Shown: piece after piece, positions 63,561-64,000 of the stretch
How positions within the stretch are numbered: position 1 is the stretch's first letter
Layout: each line of letters begins with the position of its first letter
Origin: Actinernus sp. WN-2022
Taxonomy: Eukaryota > Cnidaria > Anthozoa > Actiniaria > Actinernidae
NCBI GenBank assembly: GCA_030867875.1
Contig: JAOWCC010001368.1
Location: forward strand, 1,922,001 to 1,986,000
Reading direction: 5' to 3'
Length of the DNA stretch: 64,000 nucleotides
Program-made: the position numbers and the translations under genes
Notes under the pieces: model-generated
Seen by the model: the letters and a program-made list of their open reading frames with translations, nothing else
The model's database searches: none
What the model was told of the DNA's origin: nothing

Positions 63561-64000
63561 CGAGTTTTGATCCCAGAGTAGGCCTTTTTGCTATGCCCTT
63601 GACCGCTGGAAGCGCGAGGTACTATATTATTCTAACTGACTGCGGATCGCGGTAGCAGTGTTTTCTACAACCTAGCTGGAGTGGCGGGGTATTCTATACT
63701 CGAGCCGTGGTTAATAATTTTGACATTGAGACTCATAGTCATAGAATTACATTTGAACTTCTTCTCAGTTCACATCCCGATTGACTGCTATTTTGAAATA
63801 CTATACGTACATATAATCGGGTACTCGAAATATATCGAGACTTTTGGTTTTGCTTTGGTTTAGTTTTTGAGATAACTATGAAACCGGTCAAGATTAGCTA
63901 TAGGTAGCCTCCTGTAACGGCCGGCGTGTATACAATGGCACAGTGGAAGTAATCTTGATCTAAATTATACATGCATTCTTATAAGTAATTTGAAATATGA
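63561..64000. other. No gene recognised
   Basis: A 183-base frame (63681-63863) is present but has no recognisable feature. The window ends in AT-rich sequence. Confidence 0.45.

Overview
The window looks like repeat-dense, intron-containing animal DNA, most probably a cnidarian and plausibly a stony coral. The evidence is split genes with GT-AG introns, tRNA-derived SINEs, APE-type LINEs, a Gypsy LTR element, hAT and TTAA-target MITEs, many snap-back (foldback) elements and hammerhead-ribozyme-like motifs. The coral assignment rests on several repeat families resembling ones I recall from coral genomes. It is an inference; no marker gene fixes it. No operons, CRISPR arrays or prokaryotic features are present.

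Layout. 0-1 kb: a tRNA-like relic and a PIF/Harbinger-type MITE. 1.1-8.2 kb: a 68-bp tandem array directly upstream of a decayed LINE, then a TTAA-target MITE, then a 2.7-kb near-perfect palindrome whose 6-bp target duplication lies inside a copy of the 68-bp unit. 8.2-20 kb: no convincing host gene; dispersed repeats, foldbacks, SINEs, a 154-bp hammerhead-bearing insertion and a LINE 5' fragment with a 2A-like motif. 20.5-23.9 kb: a frameshifted CR1/L2-type LINE. 25.0-30.5 kb (minus): the only convincing host genes. One is a CHY/CTCHY zinc-finger (RCHY1/Pirh2-like) gene whose RING is split by an intron, with a signal-peptide-like upstream exon. The other is a large exon of unknown function. 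30.5-40.7 kb: mostly non-coding, with a diverged second copy of an 8.6-9.9 kb segment that carries three extra insertions. 40.7-48.3 kb (minus): a LINE split by a nearly intact young Gypsy element. 48.9-52.2 kb (minus): a LINE carrying three MITEs, one of which contains a SINE, plus a local inversion with 79-bp arms. 53.9-56 kb (plus): a LINE reverse transcriptase interrupted by a TTAA MITE. 57.6-61.9 kb (minus): a hAT-family transposon whose reading frame continues into a Ulp1/SENP-type cysteine peptidase. 63.1-63.6 kb: a 20-bp tandem array.

How it fits together. Most of the sequence is layered transposon insertion, and several layers can be ordered from target-site duplications and interrupted reading frames. 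The strongest candidates for something unusual are the hAT-transposase/Ulp1 unit, the giant palindrome with Polinton-like termini, the hammerhead-bearing short insertion, and the signal-peptide plus CHY-finger gene model.
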